From: Telmatactis stephensoni
Taxonomy: Eukaryota > Cnidaria > Anthozoa > Actiniaria > Isophelliidae
NCBI GenBank assembly: GCA_029948255.1
Contig: JALIZF010001888.1
Coordinates: forward strand, 744,001 to 808,000
DNA length: 64,000 nucleotides
Reading direction: 5' to 3'
Shown here piece by piece: positions 35,105 to 44,919 of the stretch. The notes beneath the pieces were generated by a model. The model was given only the letters and a program-made list of their open reading frames with translations, searched no databases and was not told the DNA's origin. The position numbers and the translations under genes were made by a program. How positions within the stretch are numbered: the first letter of the stretch is position 1; each line of letters opens with the position of its first letter.

Positions 35105-36127
35105 TCATATCGATGTTGTTTTTACAGAAGTAAGTTGCACCTGTGGCGCCTGTTCGTTCCTTGGAGACACACGTCCAAGATTCAGGTTGACGCAAGGCAA
35201 GTTTCTTCTCGCGTTCCTTCTACGTCGACATTTGCAAACAATCTTCAATCCATTACGAAAGGATTGGATAAAAACACAGTACAAGATTGGGTTTAGTGTG
35301 CAGTTTATCGTGTAAAGTAAGAGGTTAACTCCATGTAGATTCCATACAGACAATGACAATGTTTTAGAAAAGAAATACACGATATGGGGAACTCCACAAA
35401 ATACGTAGAAAATTAGAGTAAGAATTATTACAATCAAAATCACCCTTTTTCTTTCTCTTTGTCTTGCTCTTTGGACAGCGGCTTGGAGTCCTTGAAACAC
35501 CGAGCGTTTTAATGTTAAAATGACTCGAAAATACAGATAGAATATCACTACAGAAGGTATTCCAAATAATAGTATGACTCCACTTATTGCACTTGCTTGA
35601 GTGCCGTACCAGTCAGAGTCAGTATAGACACATTGTTGAGTTGGGACGAAAGAAACATGTAAGAAATCAATAACACCGATCGAGAAACCAAACATCCAGC
35701 TAGGTATTATCATCCATTTGAGTCTTGACTTTGGAATCCCTCCGTCTCTTCGTGTTAGTGGGTGAACAATAGCCATATATCGTTCGTAGGCGATGAACAT
35801 CAGAATTGGAGACGAAACAGCGGCGCCAAGCCAGGAGCCTGACACTATTATTTTGCACAGCACTTCAGCAGCAAGTTCACTTTGATTGTACAATCTATCA
35901 AGAAACACTAGACTTGTGGAATGAGCGCCGAGGATAGCTACATGAAGAATGGCAAAACAACCCGACATTGCATCCATGATGGCAAGGTTCAGCAGAAGGT
36001 AGTTCATAGAGGTTCTCATGGATTTCACACGGATTATAATGCAAGAAATTACGATGTTGCCCACAATGGCAAATGAAGCAATCACGATGGAAATTATATC
36101 GAGAATAATGTGTTCAACTTGCGCCAT
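35105..36127 (-). CDS. Class A GPCR, array member 4
   Basis: Intronless, 340 codons, starting MAQVEHIILDIISIV with a seven-residue segment before TM1. All landmarks are present, with FYVFCGVPHIVYF in TM6 and a full tail ending QLTSVKTTSI. ECL1 is ILGAHSTSLVFLDRL, close to copy 3. From TM4 to TM5 (QCVYTDSDWYGTQASAISG) it is identical to copy 3, suggesting recent duplication or gene conversion. Confidence 0.9.
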   Translation of the reverse strand: MAQVEHIILDIISIVIASFAIVGNIVISCIIIRVKSMRTSMNYLLLNLAIMDAMSGCFAILHVAILGAHSTSLVFLDRLYNQSELAAEVLCKIIVSGSWLGAAVSSPILMFIAYERYMAIVHPLTRRDGGIPKSRLKWMIIPSWMFGFSIGVIDFLHVSFVPTQQCVYTDSDWYGTQASAISGVILLFGIPSVVIFYLYFRVILTLKRSVFQGLQAAVQRARQRERKRVILIVIILTLIFYVFCGVPHIVYFFSKTLSLSVWNLHGVNLLLYTINCTLNPILYCVFIQSFRNGLKIVCKCRRRRNARRNLPCVNLNLGRVSPRNEQAPQVQLTSVKTTSI

Positions 36128-36524
36128 GTTTGGTAGCAGCTTTCGGAAAAACGTTTAAATTATTTGAAAAATTAACCATCAGAAAGGTCTTCTTTAGGGT
36201 CTTGGCAAGGACATCTGTTTGGTATTGGTGAGATTGATTGATTTTTATTATTTTTCTTCGTTTTTAATTTTAAATTTTAAATTTTAATTTCGTTTTAGTA
36301 AAGTAATCATTCATTACTAAACAATGAACTGAGTTGACCAACTGCATCCCTCTGACGGTATCACCATCAATTGGAGTGCTATATTGTCAATAACGTACTA
36401 AGATCTAAAGAACCAAACAAAACCTGAAGATTGATGATATCGTCGAGAGAAAATGCGCCAGCGGTCTCTGAAATTTTGTCTAAAGATGAGAAAAAAATTG
36501 GTCCCCAGTCAATATATACAATAC

Positions 36525-36758
36525 AATGTCAATATATACAATACAATACAATACAATACAATATAATACAATACAATACAATACAATACAATACAATACA
36601 ATACAATACAATGCAATGCAATGCAATGCAATGCAATGCAATGCAATGCAATGCAATGCAATACAATACAGTACAGTACAATACAATACAATACCTGCAA
36701 TCCAATGCAATGCAATGCAATGCAATGCAATCCAATGCAATGCAATGCAATGCAATAC
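36525..36758. repeat. (AATAC)n/(AATGC)n pentanucleotide repeat
   Basis: Imperfect array of AATAC with a central block of AATGC units. It resumes briefly at 37576-37590 beyond the inserted elements. It is the 3' tail of the minus-strand retroposon at 37576-37775. Apparent open frames on both strands reading QYNTI or CIVLY are artefacts of the repeat. Confidence 0.9.
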
Positions 36759-36759
36759 A

Positions 36760-37412
36760 TTATCCTATAACTATTACACATTAGCCAATCAGAGCTAAGC
36801 ATTTTCTATGAATACAGAGCGGTATTTCATAAAATGTATTAGCCAATCAGATTGCTCAAAATTTGAATTCAGCCAATGAAATTCAATGTTTTTTGAATAT
36901 ATAATTAGCTGAGAAACGAGCGGGAAACCACCGGCGCGTTTGCATCGTCGAGTTTCGATCGACTTCAACTACTTCAAATGCGATTTTTTCTCTCTCAGAA
37001 GAAAATATTGATCATTATAGAGGCACAAAAGAATCCAAGAACACAAAAGACGACTGAGGTGAACACTAAGAAGGTTTTGGACTTTATTTCACAAGCTCCG
37101 TACTGCAAAAAGAGTCAAACATTTTCTACTTGAAATTCGCAAATAATGGATCTGAATAGGAACCAAATACTCTAACGTCTTACAGAAACTCCACTGGCCG
37201 ATATTTGAGAGGTAAAAACTACCCAAAGCTCATCGAGAAGTGCTCAGTCAAGCAAAGTGAAAAAATAAAACGGCTTCGCTAAGATGGGTTGGGGGAACAA
37301 CCAAACGCACGAAAATGTTTGAGGATTTTTCCAATAAAAATGTTGGCGTCATGATCTCTTTAATTTAGAAAAGCGTAATTTTTGACTAAAATGTGTAAGA
37401 GTTATAGGATAA
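36760..37412. mobile_element. ~650-bp TIR element inserted in the pentanucleotide tail
   Basis: Left end TTATCCTATAACTATTACAC and right end GTGTAAGAGTTATAGGATAA are inverted with one mismatch. AGCCAATCAGA occurs twice inside (36784, 36840). It interrupts the (AATAC)n tail that continues at 37576. Confidence 0.65.
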
Positions 37413-37413
37413 T

Positions 37414-37572
37414 ATGGTTATTTGATGTTTTTTTATGGAATACTGGTGAACATTTCACTCGAAATTTATGTTATTTTGTATACAACTCACCTAAAGGCTC
37501 GTTGTATACTAATAACATAAATTTCTCGTGAAATATTCACCCGTATTCCATAGAAAACCATCAAATAACCAC
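37414..37572. mobile_element. Long-hairpin foldback element
   Basis: ATGGTTATTTGATG at the left mirrors CATCAAATAACCAC at the right. AATTTATGTTATT pairs with AATAACATAAATT. Arms are about 65 bp, turning around CTCACCTAAAGGCTCG. It resembles the hairpin at 8492-8656 in design, not in sequence. Confidence 0.65.
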
Positions 37573-37575
37573 TAA

Positions 37576-37775
37576 ATACAATACAATGCGTCTTTATTAC
37601 CTCATCCCAAAGGGTTTTACAGAGATAATTTACAGCAATGACAATAATGGATTTTCAATGATTATAATGTAGAAACAAACTAGCTAAAGTAAAATAAAAG
37701 TCGAGGAGGTCTAAGTTCGTACGAAAATCTAAAGAATTCTAAATTCTGGAAGAAAAATCTATTTCAAAAGCTAAG
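37576..37775 (-). mobile_element. Short retroposon with (TATTG)n tail, copy 1
   Basis: Shares TTATTACCTCATCCCAAAGG, AGAGATAATTTACAGCAATG and GTCGAGGAGGTCTAAG with 39441-39605. Read on the minus strand it ends in ACCCTTTGGGATGAGGTAAT and then (TATTG)n, the arrangement of a LINE- or SINE-type 3' end. Confidence 0.6.
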
Positions 37776-37847
37776 GCCTAGTTCAAAGGTCCCATTGCTC
37801 AGGAAATCAGAAACTAGTAAGCGATAAAAATACTTCTACAAACTGGA

Positions 37848-38864
37848 TCACATCGATGTTGTTTTTACAGAAGTCAGCTGCACTTGTGTTAGTTGTGCGT
37901 TCCTTGGAGACATACTTCCAAGATTCAGGTTGACGCAATTCAAGTTTCTTCTAGCGTTCTTTCTACGTCGACATTTGCAAACAATCTTCAATGCATTTCG
38001 AAACGACTCGATGAAAACACAGTACAAGATGGGGTTTAGTGTGGAGTTTATCGTGTAAAGTAAGATAGCAATTTCAGTGCGGTTCCATACAGGAAACGAC
38101 AGTACTTTCGAAAAGAACAACACGACACGCGGAACTCCACAACATACGTAGAAAATTAGAGTAAGAATTATTACAATCAAAATCACCCTTTTTCTTTCTC
38201 TTTGTCTTGCTCTTTGGACAGCGGCTTGGAGCCCTTGAATCACTGGGCGTTTTAAAGTTAAAATGACTCGAAAATAAAGATAAAAATTTACTACAGAAGG
38301 AATTATAAACTGTATGATCAGACATGTCGTACCTGCTTGAGTGCCGTACCAGTCAGAGTCAGTCAGGACACATTGTTGAGTTGGGACGAAAGAAACATGC
38401 AAGAAATCAATCACTGCGAATGCTAAGCCCAACATCCAGCTTGGTATTATCATCCATTTGAGTCTTGACTTTGGAATCCCTCCGTCTCTTCGTGTTAGTG
38501 GGTGAACAATAGCCGTATATCGTTCGTAGGCGATGAACACCAGAAGTGGAGACGAAACAGTGGCGCCAAGCCAGAAACCGGATACTATTATTTTGCAGAG
38601 CACATCAGCAGCAAGTTCACTTTGTTTGTACAATTGTTCAAGTAACACTGAACTTGTAGATTGAGCGCTGGTAGGTACATAAAGAATGGCAAAACAACCC
38701 GACATTGCATCAATAATGGCAAGATTCAGCAGAAGATAGTTCATAGAGGTTCTCATGGATTTTACACGAATTATAATGCAAGAAATTATGACATTGCCAA
38801 TCATGGCGAGTAAAGCAATCACGATAGAAAGTATATCAATGATAATTTGTTCAACTTGCGTCAT
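37848..38864 (-). CDS. Class A GPCR, array member 5
   Basis: Intronless, 338 codons, starting MTQVEQIIIDILSIV. The conserved ERYMAIVHPL is ERYTAIVHPL here, the only copy with a change next to the ERY motif. TM6 reads FYVCCGVPRVVLFF. ECL1 differs (PTSAQSTSSVLLEQL), and the TM5 start is TTCLIIQFIIPS, shared with copy 6. The tail ends QLTSVKTTSM. Confidence 0.9.
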   Translation of the reverse strand: MTQVEQIIIDILSIVIALLAMIGNVIISCIIIRVKSMRTSMNYLLLNLAIIDAMSGCFAILYVPTSAQSTSSVLLEQLYKQSELAADVLCKIIVSGFWLGATVSSPLLVFIAYERYTAIVHPLTRRDGGIPKSRLKWMIIPSWMLGLAFAVIDFLHVSFVPTQQCVLTDSDWYGTQAGTTCLIIQFIIPSVVNFYLYFRVILTLKRPVIQGLQAAVQRARQRERKRVILIVIILTLIFYVCCGVPRVVLFFSKVLSFPVWNRTEIAILLYTINSTLNPILYCVFIESFRNALKIVCKCRRRKNARRNLNCVNLNLGSMSPRNAQLTQVQLTSVKTTSM

Positions 38865-39230
38865 GTTTGGTAGCAGCTCTCGGAAAAACGTTTATAGTTT
38901 TTGAAAAATCAACCATCCGAAAGGCCTTCTTTAGAGTCTTGGCAAGGACATCTGTTTTGTATTGGTGAGATTGATTGATTTTTATAGTCATCTTCTTTAT
39001 TAAAAATTTAATTTCATTTTAGTAATCATTCTTCACCAAATAATGAACTCAGTTGACCAACTACATCCCTCTGACGGCCTCAACGTCAATTGGAGTGCTA
39101 TATTGTCAATAACGTACTAAGATCTAAAGAACCAAACAAAACCTGAAGATTGATGATATCGTCGAGAGAAAATGGGCCAGCAGCCTGTTTGAAATTCTGT
39201 CTAAAGATGAGAAGAAAATGGTCCCCAGAC

Positions 39231-39440
39231 AATATATACAATACAATACAATACATGTACAATACAATACAATACAATACAATACAATACAATACAATAC
39301 AATACAATACAATACAATACAATACAATACAATACAATACAATACAATACAATACAATACAATACAATACAATACAATACAATACAATACAATACAATAC
39401 AATACAATGCAATGCAATACAATACAATACAATACAATAC
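39231..39440. repeat. (AATAC)n pentanucleotide repeat
   Basis: About 40 nearly perfect AATAC units, with one ATGTAC interruption near 39253 and two AATGC units near 39408. It is directly continuous with the retroposon body at 39441, so it is its 3' tail. Confidence 0.95.
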
Positions 39441-39605
39441 GTTTTTATTACCTCATCCCAAAGGGTTTTACAGAGATAATTTACAGCAATGACAATGGAT
39501 TTTCAATGATTATCTGGAAACAAATTAAACTAGCTGAAGTAAAACAAAAGTCGAGGAGGTCTAAGTACGTACGAAAATCTAAATAATTCTAAATTCTGGA
39601 AGAAA
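39441..39605 (-). mobile_element. Short retroposon with (TATTG)n tail, copy 2
   Basis: Second copy of the 37576-37775 element, at the same relative place in the receptor unit. The pair was therefore probably duplicated with the unit rather than inserted twice. Confidence 0.6.
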
Positions 39606-40012
39606 AAATTTATTTCAAAAGCTAAGAAAAACGTTAAAACTGATTCAGCAGGTCAAAGATAACACTATTTCTATCAACTGTGAGGTTATCTGTTTATTTG
39701 TTTATATATCGAAAACGTTTCCAAAAACTCCAAAAAGGGCGCTCTTGTAGGTTACCAAATTCATTAAGGCGCGCAGATGATATGCATCGGTGGAAGAAAC
39801 AGTCTTTAAAAAAAGAAAACTTTTGACTGAATTTGCCACAACAAGCGAAGAAAATATAAAGTGAATAAAACTAGACTAAGGGTGCGGCCTAGGTGTAGCA
39901 AAGATGACCGCTATAGGCAAGAGCTATCACGATTTGTATGTTACATAAATAACGTATTTACAAAGTTGCGCAGGAAATCTGAAAGCAAGCGATAAAAACA
40001 CTTCTAAAAAGA

Positions 40013-41029
40013 TCACATCGATGTTGTTTTAACAGAAGTAAGTTGCACCTGTGGCGCCTGTTCGTTCCTTGGAGACGCACTTCCAAGATTCAGGTTGACG
40101 CAAGGCAAGTTTCTTCTCGCGTTTCTTCTACGTCGACATTTGCAAACAATCTTCAATCCATTTCGAAAGGATTCGATAAAAACACAATACAAAATGGGGT
40201 TTAGTGCGGAGTTTATCGTGTAAAGTAAGATAGAAATTTCAGTGCGATTCCATACAGGAAACGATAGTACTTTAGAAAAGAAAAACATGACACGTGGAAC
40301 TCCACAAAATACGTAGAAAATTAGAGTTAGAATTATTATAATAAAAATCACTCTTTTTCTTTCTCTTTGTCTTGCTCTTTGGACAACGGCTTGGAGCCCT
40401 TGAATTACTGAGCGTTTTAAAGTTAAAATGACTCGAAAATAAAGATAGAATATCACTACAGAAGGAATTATAAACTGTATGATCAGACATGTCGCACTTG
40501 CTTGAGTGCCGTACCAGTCAGAGTCAGTATAGACACATTGTTGAGTTGGGACGAAAGAAACATGCAAGAAATCAATCACAGCGAACACTAAACCCAACAT
40601 CCAGCTTGGTATTATCATCCATTTGAGTCTTGACTTTGGAATCCCTCCGTCTCTTCGTGTTAGTGGGTGAACAATAGCCATATATCGTTCGTAGGCGATG
40701 AACACCAGAAGTGGAGACGAAACAGTGGCGCCAAGCCAGGAACCTGACACTATTATTTTGCAGAGTACTTCAGCAGCAAGTTCACTTTGGTTGTACAATC
40801 TATCAAGAAACACTAAACTTGTGGATTGAGCGACGGTAGCTACATAAAGAATGGCAAAACAACCCGACATTGCATCCATGATGGCAAGGTTAAGGAGAAG
40901 ATAGTTCATAGAGGTTCTCATGGATTTCACACGAATTATAATGCAAGAAACGAGGACATTACCAATCATGGAGAGTGAAGCAGTCACGATAGAAAGTATA
41001 TCAATAATAATTTGTTCAACTTGCGCCAT
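40013..41029 (-). CDS. Class A GPCR, array member 6
   Basis: Intronless, 338 codons, starting MAQVEQIIIDILSIVTASLSMIGN. Complete, with ERYMAIVHPL, FYVFCGVPRVMFFF and NPILYCVF. It shares TM5 (SATCLIIQFIIPS) and ECL3 (FPVWNRTEISILL) with copy 5. It sits in a clean repeat unit of about 1.74 kb whose 3' flank recurs at 41368-41560. Confidence 0.92.
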   Translation of the reverse strand: MAQVEQIIIDILSIVTASLSMIGNVLVSCIIIRVKSMRTSMNYLLLNLAIMDAMSGCFAILYVATVAQSTSLVFLDRLYNQSELAAEVLCKIIVSGSWLGATVSSPLLVFIAYERYMAIVHPLTRRDGGIPKSRLKWMIIPSWMLGLVFAVIDFLHVSFVPTQQCVYTDSDWYGTQASATCLIIQFIIPSVVIFYLYFRVILTLKRSVIQGLQAVVQRARQRERKRVIFIIIILTLIFYVFCGVPRVMFFFSKVLSFPVWNRTEISILLYTINSALNPILYCVFIESFRNGLKIVCKCRRRRNARRNLPCVNLNLGSASPRNEQAPQVQLTSVKTTSM

Positions 41030-41754
41030 GTTTGGTAGCAGCTCTCGGAAAAACGATAAAATTTTTTTGAAAAATCATTCATCCGAAAGTCCTTCTTTAG
41101 AGGCTTGGCAAGGACATCTGTTTTGTATTGGTGAGATTGATTGATTTTTATAGTTTTCTTCGTTATTAAAATTTTAATTTCGTTTTAGTAAAGTAATCAT
41201 TCATTACTAAACAATGAACTAAGTTGACCAACTACATCCCTCTGACGGCCTCACTGTCAATTGGAGTGCTATATTGTCAATAACGTACTAAGATCTAAAG
41301 AACCAAACAAAACCTGAAGATTGATGATATCGTTGAAGAAAAATTTATTTCAAAAGCTAAGAAAGACTTTAAAACTGATCCAGCAGGTCAAAGATAACAC
41401 TATTTCTATCAACTGTGAGGTTATCTGTTTATTTGATTATGTATCGAAAACGTTTCCAAAAACTCCAAAAAGGGCGCTTTTGTAGGTTACGAAATTCATT
41501 AAGGCGCGCAGCTGATATGCATCGGTGGAAGAAACAGTCTTTAAAAAAAGAAAACTTTTGAATTTGCCACAACAAGCGAAGAAAATATAAAGTGAATAAA
41601 ACTAGAGTAAGGGTGCTACCTAGATGCAGCACTGACCGGATGGCCGCAAAAGGTACTGAGAGCCATCACAACTTGTTACTATATGTTATATATACGTATT
41701 TACAAAGTTGCTCAGGAAATCTGAAACCAAGCGATAAAAATACTCCCACAAAGT
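41030..41754. other. Spacer between receptor copies 6 and 7
   Basis: The shortest spacer: shared 5' flank of copy 6 (41030-41340) joined directly to shared 3' flank of copy 7 (41341-41754). It lacks the (AATAC)n array and most of the retroposon body found in the two preceding spacers. No other structure seen. Confidence 0.6.
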
Positions 41755-42786
41755 TCACATCGATGTTTTTACAGAAGTAAGTTGCACCTGTGGCGCCTGT
41801 GCGTTCCTTGGAGACACATGTACACTTCCAAGATTCAGGTTGACGCAAGTCAAGTTTCTTCTCGCGTTCCTTCTACGTCGACATTTGCAAACAATCTTCA
41901 ATCCATTTTGAAAGGATTTGATAAAAACACAGTACAGAATTGGGTTCACTGCGAAGTTAATCGTGTTAAGTAAGATGGCTATTCCAGTGAAATTCCATGC
42001 AAACAACGACAATACTTTCGAAAAGAACAACACGACACGCGGAACTCCACAACATACGTAGAAAATTAGAGTAAGAATTATTACAATCAAAATCACCCTT
42101 TTTCTTTCTCTTTGTCTGGCTCTTTGGACAGCGGCTTGGAGCCCTTGAATTACTGAGCGTTTTAACGTTAAAATGACTCGAAAATACAGATAGAATATCA
42201 CTACAGAAGAACTTATAAACAGTGTGACGAGACTTATCGCACTTGCTTGAGTGTCGTACCAGTCAGAGCCAGCATAGACACATTGTTGAGTTGGGACGAA
42301 AGAAACATGCAAGAAATCAAACATTGCAAACACTAAGCCCAACATCCAGCTTGGTATTATCATCCATTTGAGTCTTGACTTTGGAATCCCTCCATCTCTT
42401 CGTGTTAGTGGGTGAACAATAGCCATATATCGTTCGTAGGCGATGAACACCAGAAGTGGAGACGAAACGGTGGCGCCAAGCCACGAACCTGACACTATTA
42501 TTTTGCAGAGTACTTCAGCAGCAAGTTCACTTTGGTTGTACAATCTATCAAGACTGAACACTGAACTTGTGGATTGAGCGCCGGTAGCTACATGAAGAAT
42601 GGCAAAACAACCCGACATTGCATCCATGATGGCAAGGTTCAGCAGAAAATAGTTCATAGAGGTTCTCATGGATTTCACACGGATTATAATGCAAGAAATT
42701 AAGACATTGCCCACAATGGCGAGTGAAGCAGTCACGATGGAAAGTATATCAATAATAATGTGTTCAACCGTCATTTTTGGCGCCAA
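41755..42786 (-). CDS. Class A GPCR, array member 7
   Basis: Intronless, 343 codons, starting MAPKMTVEHI like copy 2. It carries an extra residue in ECL1 (SSVFSLDRL) and two extra in the tail (GSVHVSPRN). TM6 is FYVCCGVPRVVLFF, and TM7 reads NFAVNPILYCVF where most copies have NSTLNP. The TM5 proline is replaced (LFISSSVVIFYLYF), unlike other copies. Confidence 0.9.
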   Translation of the reverse strand: MAPKMTVEHIIIDILSIVTASLAIVGNVLISCIIIRVKSMRTSMNYFLLNLAIMDAMSGCFAILHVATGAQSTSSVFSLDRLYNQSELAAEVLCKIIVSGSWLGATVSSPLLVFIAYERYMAIVHPLTRRDGGIPKSRLKWMIIPSWMLGLVFAMFDFLHVSFVPTQQCVYAGSDWYDTQASAISLVTLFISSSVVIFYLYFRVILTLKRSVIQGLQAAVQRARQRERKRVILIVIILTLIFYVCCGVPRVVLFFSKVLSLFAWNFTGIAILLNTINFAVNPILYCVFIKSFQNGLKIVCKCRRRRNARRNLTCVNLNLGSVHVSPRNAQAPQVQLTSVKTSM

Positions 42787-43663
42787 CTTTAGGCAAAAAC
42801 TTTTAGCCGTCGTTCAGTTTCAAAAATCAACCAGCTGAACTTTCTTAGCCGAGACTTGGCAAAGACATCTGCTTTGTATTGGTGAGGTTTTTATTTGACT
42901 TTATTTCTAAATATGTCGTTCGGTGTTATGAAGATTTTAATTTTGTTTTAGTAAAGTAATCATTCATGAAATAATGAACTCGCTGATGATGACCAACCAC
43001 ATTCTGTCAATACTGTCGGACTGAGATCGTACCAAACAAAACCCGAAGATTGATGCGTCTTTGAAGGGGAAGATGAACTAGTAGTATATTTGAGAATATA
43101 TGACCTGCAAATAAGAAAACTGAGCGAATTACCTCCAACACCGTGTGCTTCCTAGGTGAAGTAAAGAGGGCCGCTATAGGAACGAACTATCTCGCTGAGA
43201 TTGAGAAAGATTCTAAACAAACTGAAAAATATACTTCGGAAGATCAGATAACAAAGAACAGTAAAACAAACAATGAAGGCTAGAACAAAACATATTGTTC
43301 ACCACGATCCACCCATTATTTTTTGGCATCTCAACAAATCGATCAGAAACTTCTTTTTGACAGTACAGGTCGACCCAAAAAGGGCCGTTTCGTAGGCTAC
43401 GAAATTCATTCAAGGCGCACAGCTGATATGCATTGATGGAAGATAGTCTTTAAGAAAACAGAAACTTCTGAATTTACAACAACAAGCGAACAAAATATAA
43501 AGTGAATAAAACTAGACTAAGGGTCGGCTACCTAGATGCAGCAAACTGGATGGCCGCAAAAGGTACTGAGAGCTATCACGACTTGTTATATATGTTATAT
43601 ATACGTATTTACAAAGTTGCTCAGGAAAACAAAAAGCAAGCGATAAAAATACTTCAACAAAGA
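42787..43663. other. Spacer between receptor copy 7 and the 3' fragment
   Basis: Holds a 5' flank of the copy-2 type (TAAATATGTCGTTCGGTGTT, GATGATGACCAACCAC), then a truncated end of the 24009 duplication (43089-43136), then a standard 3' flank from about 43380. No exon. Confidence 0.6.
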
Positions 43664-43858
43664 TCATATCGATGTTTTTACAGAAGTAAGTTGCACCTGT
43701 GGCGCTTGTGCGTTCCTTGGAGACACATTTCCAAGATTCAGGTTGACGCAAGTCAAGTTTCTTCTCGCGTTCCTTCTACGTCGACATTTGCAAACAATCC
43801 TCAATCCATTTCGAAACGACTCGATAAAAACACAGTACAGAATTGGGTTCACTGCGGA
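43664..43858 (-). pseudogene. 3' receptor fragment left by unequal crossing-over
   Basis: Encodes only the end of TM7 and the C-tail (AVNPILYCVFIESFRNGLRI through QLTSVKTSI-stop) with its normal 3' flank. It joins the end of receptor copy 8 abruptly at 43858/43859. No TM1-TM6 sequence precedes it, so it cannot make a receptor. Confidence 0.9.
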
Positions 43859-44919
43859 GAAGTAAGTTGCACCTGTGGCGCCTGTTCGTTCCTTGGAGAC
43901 ACACGTCCAAGATTCAGATTGACGCAAGTCAAGTTTCTTCTCACGTTCCTTCTACGTCGACATTTGCAAACAATCTTCAATCCATTTCGAAAGGATTCGA
44001 TGAAAATACAGTACAGAATTGGGTTCACCGCGGAGTTTATCGTGCAAAGTAAGATGGTAATTCCATTGAAATTCCATATAGACAAAGACAATAGTTCAGA
44101 AAAAAAATACATGACACGCGGAACTCCACAACATACGAAGAAAATTAGAGTAAGAATTATTACAATAAAAATCACCCTTTTTCTTTCTCTTTGTCTTGCT
44201 CTTTGGACAGCGGCTTGGAGTCCTTGAAACACCGAGCGTTTTAACGTTAAAATGACTCGAAAATACAGATAGAATATCACTACAGAAGGAATTATAAACA
44301 GTATGACCATACTTGTCGCATTTGTTTGAGTGGTGTACCAGTCAGAGTCAGTAGAGATACATTGTTGAGTTGGGACGAAAGAAACATGTAAGAAATCAAA
44401 AACACCGAACGGTAAGCACAACATCCAGCTTGGTATTATCATCCATTTGAGTCTTGACTTTGGAATCCCTCCGTCTCTTCGTGTTAGTGGGTGAACAATA
44501 GCCATATATCGTTCGTAAGCGATGAACATCAAGAGTGGGGACGAAACGGTGGAGCCAAGCCAGAAACCGGGTAACGTTATTTTGCACAGCACTTCAGCAG
44601 CAAGTTCATTTTGGTTGTACAATCTATCAAGAAACACGTAACCTCCAGAAACGTGGGATTTGGAATTGATTAAGACATAAACAATAGCCAAAAATCCCGA
44701 CATTGCATCGATGACGGCCAGGTTCAGCAGAAGATAGTTCATAGAGGTTCTCATGGATTTCACATGAATTATAATGCAAGAAATTAAGATATTGCCCACA
44801 ATGGCGAATGAAGCTACAACGATAGAAAGCATATCGATAACAATGAATGCAATCGTCATTTTTGACGCCAGCTCTCGCAAAAACTTTAAGGCGTCGTTCC
44901 AAAAATCAACGTGAGTCAA
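43849..44919 (-). CDS. Class A GPCR, array member 8, with rearranged C-terminus
   Basis: Intronless, 356 codons. Met21 (44859, MTIAFIVIDMLSIV) aligns with the family start; the upstream Met adds THVDFWNDALKFLRELASK. It is complete through TM7, with FFVCCGVPRVMYFF and NPILYCIF. ECL1 is long (INSKSHVSGGYVFLDRL), most like copy 1. The last codons read LTSPQ-stop: the usual VKTTSM ending is replaced because the coding sequence runs into TM7 sequence of another copy, where GCAGTGAACCC is read out of frame and supplies TGA. Confidence 0.9.
   Translation of the reverse strand: MTHVDFWNDALKFLRELASKMTIAFIVIDMLSIVVASFAIVGNILISCIIIHVKSMRTSMNYLLLNLAVIDAMSGFLAIVYVLINSKSHVSGGYVFLDRLYNQNELAAEVLCKITLPGFWLGSTVSSPLLMFIAYERYMAIVHPLTRRDGGIPKSRLKWMIIPSWMLCLPFGVFDFLHVSFVPTQQCISTDSDWYTTQTNATSMVILFIIPSVVIFYLYFRVILTLKRSVFQGLQAAVQRARQRERKRVIFIVIILTLIFFVCCGVPRVMYFFSELLSLSIWNFNGITILLCTINSAVNPILYCIFIESFRNGLKIVCKCRRRRNVRRNLTCVNLNLGRVSPRNEQAPQVQLTSPQ

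Larger units (their letters stand above)
36128..37847. other. Spacer between receptor copies 4 and 5
   Basis: About 36290-36480 is the shared receptor 5' flank (GTAAAGTAATCATTCATTAC, ATTGTCAATAACGTACTAAG). It is followed by the pentanucleotide tail, two DNA elements and the retroposon body listed separately. About 37795-37847 is the shared 3' flank of copy 5. No exon. Confidence 0.6.
38865..40012. other. Spacer between receptor copies 5 and 6
   Basis: About 38940-39200 is the shared 5' flank, 39231-39440 the pentanucleotide array, 39441-39605 the retroposon body and 39620-40012 the shared 3' flank of copy 6 (CAAAGATAACACTATTTCTA, AAGGCGCGCAG). No exon. Confidence 0.6.

Noticed and set aside
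36431..36802. Open frames rich in QYNTI or CIVLY
   Set aside because: They arise from the pentanucleotide repeat on both strands.
39098..39586. Open frames rich in QYNTI or CIVLY
   Set aside because: Same cause: translation of (AATAC)n.
43502..44227. 241-codon plus-strand open frame
   Set aside because: Antisense shadow of receptor copy 8 and its 3' fragment; similar shadows lie opposite the other copies.
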